DNA of 11,095 nucleotides, from the NCBI GenBank assembly GCA_046542305.1, contig JBKHBQ010000124.1:1-11095 (forward strand), in the 5' to 3' direction. Each line of letters opens with the position of its first letter. The stretch's first letter is position 1. The notes under the pieces were generated by a model. That model saw only the letters and a program-made list of their open reading frames with translations, did no database searches and was not told where the DNA came from. Source of the DNA: JBKHBQ01 sp046542305 (GTDB lineage Bacteria; Bacteroidota; Bacteroidia; Bacteroidales; 4484-276). The translations under genes were made by a program, and so were the position numbers. Shown here in pieces: positions 8,619-11,095 of the stretch.

Positions 8619-8631
8619 GTTTTTATGGTTA
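8619..8631 (-). promoter_or_regulatory. Leader motif TAACCATAAAAAC before the C10 peptidase gene
   Basis: This is the identical partner of the motif at 3595-3607, ending 11 nt before the ATG at 8607. The stretch down to the start codon is almost all A (ACAAAAAAATGTC) with no Shine-Dalgarno sequence. I could not find a convincing TAnnTTTG promoter in the 243-nt gap upstream (8608-8850), so the transcription start of the peptidase gene is undetermined. Confidence 0.45.
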
Positions 8632-8779
8632 ACATTTTCATTTCAATTGATTTAACAATGTCAACCGGTGTGCCATGTAAATTTTGGGCATGGATCATGT
8701 GCTGCCAGATAAGCTATAACCGGCAGTAATCTAAGCTCTTAAGAAAATTGAAAAAAGATTTGGTCAACCCGCAGGTTTG

Positions 8780-8828
8780 GATCAGGTGATCAAAATGATT
8801 GGGTGAAAATCAGGTGGGTGGGTGAAAA
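8780..8828. repeat. ATCAGGTG / TGGGTGAAAA duplicated repeat cluster
   Basis: On the plus strand ATCAGGTG occurs at 8781-8788 and 8809-8816, and TGGGTGAAAA at 8800-8809 and 8819-8828, so a composite unit is present twice. The first copy overlaps a GATCA-GG-TGATC palindrome (8780-8791). TGGGTGAAAA is the reverse complement of the TTTTCACCCA repeated at 4033-4056. The cluster lies between the kinase stop codon and the peptidase gene, about 170-220 nt before the latter's start, a fitting place for an operator or a dispersed repeat. Confidence 0.55.
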
Positions 8829-8850
8829 AGCTGCATGTGAACAGGCGATT

Positions 8851-9729
8851 TCAGAATCTTCTGAGAATCCGCTGCACCGAACCGAGATATCCGCCGCCAA
8901 ACAGGTTTACATGCACCATGAGGGGGTAAAGGTTGTAAATGTCCATGCGGTCGCGCCAGCCCTTTTCAAGTGGGTGATACGTGTTGTAGGCGTCGTAGAA
9001 TTTTTCTGAAAACCCGCCGAAGAGGGTGCTCATGGCCAGATCGGTTTCGGGATGGCCGTAGTACACTGCCGGATCGATCAGGCAGGCCCGCCCTTCACTG
9101 TTCACCATAAAATTTCCACTCCACAGGTCGCCGTGGATGAGGCTGGGTTTTGTTGCCGGGATCAATTCGTTCAGCCGCCGGTACAGCCGTTCGAAGCCTG
9201 CTGTTTCACTTCGTCCCGCTTTATTGTGGTCACGGGCAAGTTTCAACTGCCGCTCCAGCCGTTCCTCGATAAAAAATTCAGTCCAGTCGTCGTGGAAATT
9301 ATTGTGCTGGTAGAGTGAGCCCATGTAATTGTCGTGATCCAGCCCAAACCGGTCGGCTTTCTGCTGATGAAGCGCTGCCAGTCCTTTTGCAAAATCATCC
9401 CAGAAATTCCTGCGGGTGCCTGCCTCTTCAACATATTCCAGCAGCAGAAAGGCATAGTTACCGGCCTCACCGGCAAGCAACACCTCCGGAACATCAAGTG
9501 CATCCGGAGCGGCGAGCAACTGCAAGCCACGGGCTTCCTTTTCGAACATGCCCGGATAGCGTGAAGCATCGTTATACTTCAGGAAAAAACTGCCACGGCT
9601 GGTTTTCAGGTGGTAAGCCTCGTTGATCGATCCTCCGGAAACCGCGTGCTGCGAAAGGATCTCGGCAGGCCTTTCACCTTTTCGAGTTAAAAATGATATG
9701 ACTTTCGACTTGACGGACTCGGGAAGCAT
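8851..9729 (-). CDS. Fructosamine kinase family protein (ketosamine-3-kinase type)
   Basis: This 292-residue cytosolic protein has the family's usual length (about 290). FN3K-family enzymes phosphorylate the sugar of glycated amines at O3, making the adduct unstable and so repairing glycated proteins; bacterial members often act on low-molecular-weight or ribulose/erythrulose adducts. Visible motifs are the nucleotide-binding GGSINEAYH (32-40), Lys51 in FFLKYN, Glu64 in FEKEARGL, the catalytic loop HGDLWSGN (199-206, base Asp201), the metal-binding IDP (Asp219), and family signatures YYGHPETDLAMS (223-234) and NLFGGGYLGSV (275-285) at the C-terminus. No signal peptide is present. It is transcribed alone or by read-through from the sigma operon 120 nt upstream; the peptidase gene downstream looks unrelated. 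Some family members phosphorylate other small molecules, so the substrate is not proven. Confidence 0.93.
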   Translation of the reverse strand: MLPESVKSKVISFLTRKGERPAEILSQHAVSGGSINEAYHLKTSRGSFFLKYNDASRYPGMFEKEARGLQLLAAPDALDVPEVLLAGEAGNYAFLLLEYVEEAGTRRNFWDDFAKGLAALHQQKADRFGLDHDNYMGSLYQHNNFHDDWTEFFIEERLERQLKLARDHNKAGRSETAGFERLYRRLNELIPATKPSLIHGDLWSGNFMVNSEGRACLIDPAVYYGHPETDLAMSTLFGGFSEKFYDAYNTYHPLEKGWRDRMDIYNLYPLMVHVNLFGGGYLGSVQRILRRF

Positions 9730-9758
9730 GGGCAGATACTTTTAATTGTTTCGCACTG

Positions 9759-9789
9759 CGAAGATAAAAAAATACTTCAGCGAAGCGAA
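9759..9789 (-). promoter_or_regulatory. Possible promoter of the fructosamine kinase gene
   Basis: On the minus strand TATCTTCG (9766-9759) resembles the -7 element TAnnTTTG with one mismatch. It is preceded by TTCG 19 nt upstream (9789-9786), a weak -33 match. The start codon at 9729 lies about 30 nt further on. The same stretch carries a short CTTC-GCT-GAAG stem followed by a T-rich tract, which might serve as a weak terminator for the upstream sigma operon. Both readings are tentative. Confidence 0.3.
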
Positions 9790-9849
9790 GCCATCAATGA
9801 ACGGCTAAGGATGAACAATTACAAGGAAGTGAAAACGGGATCGCAATGC

Positions 9850-10281
9850 TTACGCGAAATGGGTGTTTTGATCAGACCATTTTTTCAGGAATTTATCGGC
9901 GAGATACAGCAACACCGCCGAAGCAATGATCACGGCTGTAATCGACGTAACTTTAAAGGCGGAAAAGCCCTCGCTGAACATGGCAAAGATCGAGGCAAAC
10001 ATGTTGAGGTAGTTTATGCCTGCACCTTCCTGGCTGGTGCCAAGGATCGCGCCGATGTCGAAAGCAAACAAGAAATAACCCACACCTGCAATGCCTGCAG
10101 CCATCAGCACCCACTGCCACGGCTTAATGGCAGCGCTTTCCACCTCTTCCTTCACCGGGCTCCGGGGGAGCTGCTGCATCACCTTGTCGGTAAAATCCGG
10201 CGAAGGCTGCTCTTCATCGACTTGTGAAAGCAGCTTTCTCAAAAATTCGTCTTCAATATGTTCGCTATGTTTATCGGTCAT
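9850..10281 (-). CDS. Small membrane protein, probable anti-sigma or accessory partner of the ECF sigma factor
   Basis: This is a 143-residue protein. The N-terminus (1-52) is charged and cytoplasmic in character, with PSPDFTDKVMQQL at 26-38, a pattern common in short proteins encoded beside Bacteroidota ECF sigma factors. Hydrophobic helices lie at about 53-74 (KPWQWVLMAAGIAGVGYFL) and 109-128, with a less hydrophobic segment at about 88-105 between them; the tail is Lys-rich. It starts 20 nt after the sigma gene ends and has a Shine-Dalgarno-like AGGA (10293-10290) 8 nt before its ATG, so co-translation from one operon is likely. No HxxxCxxC zinc anti-sigma motif is present. The expected role is holding the sigma factor at the inner membrane until a signal arrives; this rests on context, not on a recognised domain. 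Confidence 0.8.
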   Translation of the reverse strand: MTDKHSEHIEDEFLRKLLSQVDEEQPSPDFTDKVMQQLPRSPVKEEVESAAIKPWQWVLMAAGIAGVGYFLFAFDIGAILGTSQEGAGINYLNMFASIFAMFSEGFSAFKVTSITAVIIASAVLLYLADKFLKKWSDQNTHFA

Positions 10282-10301
10282 TTTTTATTTCCTGTACTGT
10301 T

Positions 10302-10859
10302 TTACATGTTGAGTTTCGATTTCAGTTCTTCGTACATCCGCTTCCTGATGCGGTAAAGCTTAACCTTGACATTTGAAACGGTGTAACCGGTGATTTCGCT
10401 TATCTCATCAATGCTTTTTTCTTTTTTGTAGAACAAAGTTAACAACAAATTCTCTTCCTCGGGCATCTTTTCCATTAAAGCCTTCATGGCGGCAATTTGT
10501 TCATCCCTGCTCAGTTCGTTCACCGATTTGCTTACGAGATCGGTGGTGTAGTTGTCGATCATCTCCTCGTCGATGGCCGTAAATTCCGGCTTTTTCTTCC
10601 TGCTTCGCGAAATGGCTGCATTGTATGTAATCCGGTACAGCCATGTGGAAAACCTGGCATCTCCCTTAAATGTGCCGAGCGCCTGATAGGCTTTCACAAA
10701 AGCATCCTGCGCCACCTCTTCCGCATCCTCGGCGTTCCGCAGGATTTTCACCGCAATGGTAAATACCATCTGCTTGTGCTTTTCCACCAACGTACTGTAG
10801 GCCGACGTATCGCCATCCAGTACCTGCCTGATGTAAAAACTATCCTCCTGCGTTACCAT
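10302..10859 (-). CDS. ECF-family RNA polymerase sigma-70 factor
   Basis: This 185-residue protein has the standard ECF length and layout. Region 2 spans about 20-88, with core-binding and -10 recognition helices (DAEEVAQDAFVKAYQAL at 45-61, then FKGDARFSTWLYRITYN at 64-80). A linker of about 35 residues follows. Region 4 spans about 120-180, with helix-turn-helix SIDEISEITGYTVSNVKVKL (149-168) followed by the basic YRIRKRM. It directs RNA polymerase to a small, unidentified gene set. The start at ATG 10859 gives the usual N-terminus of the family and lies about 45 nt after a good promoter. The next gene downstream is a likely membrane partner. Activating signal and target promoters cannot be read from the window. 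Confidence 0.96.
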   Translation of the reverse strand: MVTQEDSFYIRQVLDGDTSAYSTLVEKHKQMVFTIAVKILRNAEDAEEVAQDAFVKAYQALGTFKGDARFSTWLYRITYNAAISRSRKKKPEFTAIDEEMIDNYTTDLVSKSVNELSRDEQIAAMKALMEKMPEEENLLLTLFYKKEKSIDEISEITGYTVSNVKVKLYRIRKRMYEELKSKLNM

Positions 10860-10903
10860 TCGATTGTTTAGACGTTTATGTTCCGGTTCGGTTACAGATT
10901 TTC

Positions 10904-10933
10904 CAAATTTACATATTCGGTTTGGATGGGCAA
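10904..10933 (-). promoter_or_regulatory. Bacteroidota-type promoter of the sigma factor operon
   Basis: On the minus strand a perfect TAnnTTTG element, TAAATTTG (10911-10904), is preceded by TTG (10933-10931) with 19 nt between. This fits the primary sigma factor consensus of the phylum. Transcription would start near 10897, giving a leader of about 40 nt before the ATG at 10859. The housekeeping-type promoter suggests basal expression, with activity controlled after translation by the membrane partner. Confidence 0.65.
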
Positions 10934-11006
10934 GGGACTGAAAGAAAATTTACCTCTTATATTGTGCCGTGGTTTATGACCATCAATTGACTGCGGCATC
11001 ATTACT

Positions 11007-11073
11007 TTGCGCTACTGATTGTGATTTGCACTGCGTTTATGGCAATTTGCTGCGCGTCATTTGCGCTGCGCGC
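11007..11073. repeat. Degenerate TTTGCGCTGCG repeats at window edge
   Basis: Four imperfect copies of a TTTGC(G/A)CTGCG-like word begin at 11007, 11025, 11046 and 11060, spaced 14-21 nt apart; the last forms a GCGC-TGC-GCGC palindrome (about 11063-11073). Composition is distinct from neighbouring DNA. The gap upstream of the sigma promoter (10934-11095) shows no convincing gene. The repeats may continue past the window, so their true extent is unknown. Confidence 0.45.
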
Positions 11074-11095
11074 ATAATTAGGCTTCGCCGTTATT

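Noticed and set aside
8659..8664. TTGACA box upstream of the peptidase gene
   Set aside because: It resembles a proteobacterial -35 box, but this phylum uses TTTG/TAnnTTTG promoters and no matching -10/-7 element follows at a suitable distance.
9810..10227. Plus-strand open frame opposite the small membrane protein
   Set aside because: The minus-strand reading has a Shine-Dalgarno site, operon spacing and membrane helices; the plus-strand reading has none of these.
10990..11095. Minus-strand open frame of about 31 codons from the window edge, ending in TAA TGA
   Set aside because: It would read through the degenerate repeats with low-complexity residues, and another frame is stopped equally near; too short to call as the end of a gene.
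1..11095. CRISPR array, tRNA, rRNA or transposase
   Set aside because: No regularly spaced identical repeats of CRISPR size, no cloverleaf or rRNA signature and no transposase-like protein were seen on either strand.

Overview
The window looks like chromosome of a Bacteroidota species, probably a marine or gut Bacteroidales/Marinilabiliales-type lineage; the genus cannot be fixed from sequence alone. Signs are a C10 peptidase ending in a type IX secretion system (T9SS) sorting domain, GEVED modules in secreted proteins, start codons mostly without strong Shine-Dalgarno sites, and upstream elements fitting the Bacteroidota promoter consensus (TTTG, about 19-20 nt, TAnnTTTG). All five supported genes lie on the minus strand, so transcription runs from high to low coordinates.

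Region by region: 10860-11095 is the leader of a regulatory operon, with a good promoter and a cluster of degenerate GCGCAGCAAAT-type repeats at the window edge. 10302-10859 encodes an ECF sigma factor. 20 nt downstream, 9850-10281 encodes a small protein with two or three hydrophobic segments, most likely its anti-sigma or accessory partner. 8851-9729 encodes a fructosamine-kinase-family protein (sugar-adduct repair). 8608-8850 is a gap holding a paired TGGGTGAAAA repeat. 4126-8607 encodes a 1493-residue secreted C10 cysteine peptidase: signal peptide, inhibitory propeptide, peptidase, GEVED module, acidic middle region, PKD domain, two copies of a C-terminal module around another domain, T9SS tail. 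A strong intrinsic terminator follows. 3586-4125 is a mostly non-coding gap containing a second TTTTCACCCA repeat cluster and a promoter. 1-3585 is the 5' part (at least 1195 residues) of another giant secreted multidomain protein, cut by the window edge.

The two giant proteins share a GEVED module and a 13-nt leader sequence just before their start codons, so they are probably made under similar conditions and displayed on the same surface. The peptidase may process other surface proteins or digest external protein. The sigma/partner pair and the kinase form separate small units, with no sequence evidence that they control the giant genes. I see no CRISPR array, transposase, tRNA or rRNA. 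The nearest thing to something undescribed is the giant-gene pair with its shared leader and the inverted repeat clusters on either side of the peptidase gene.
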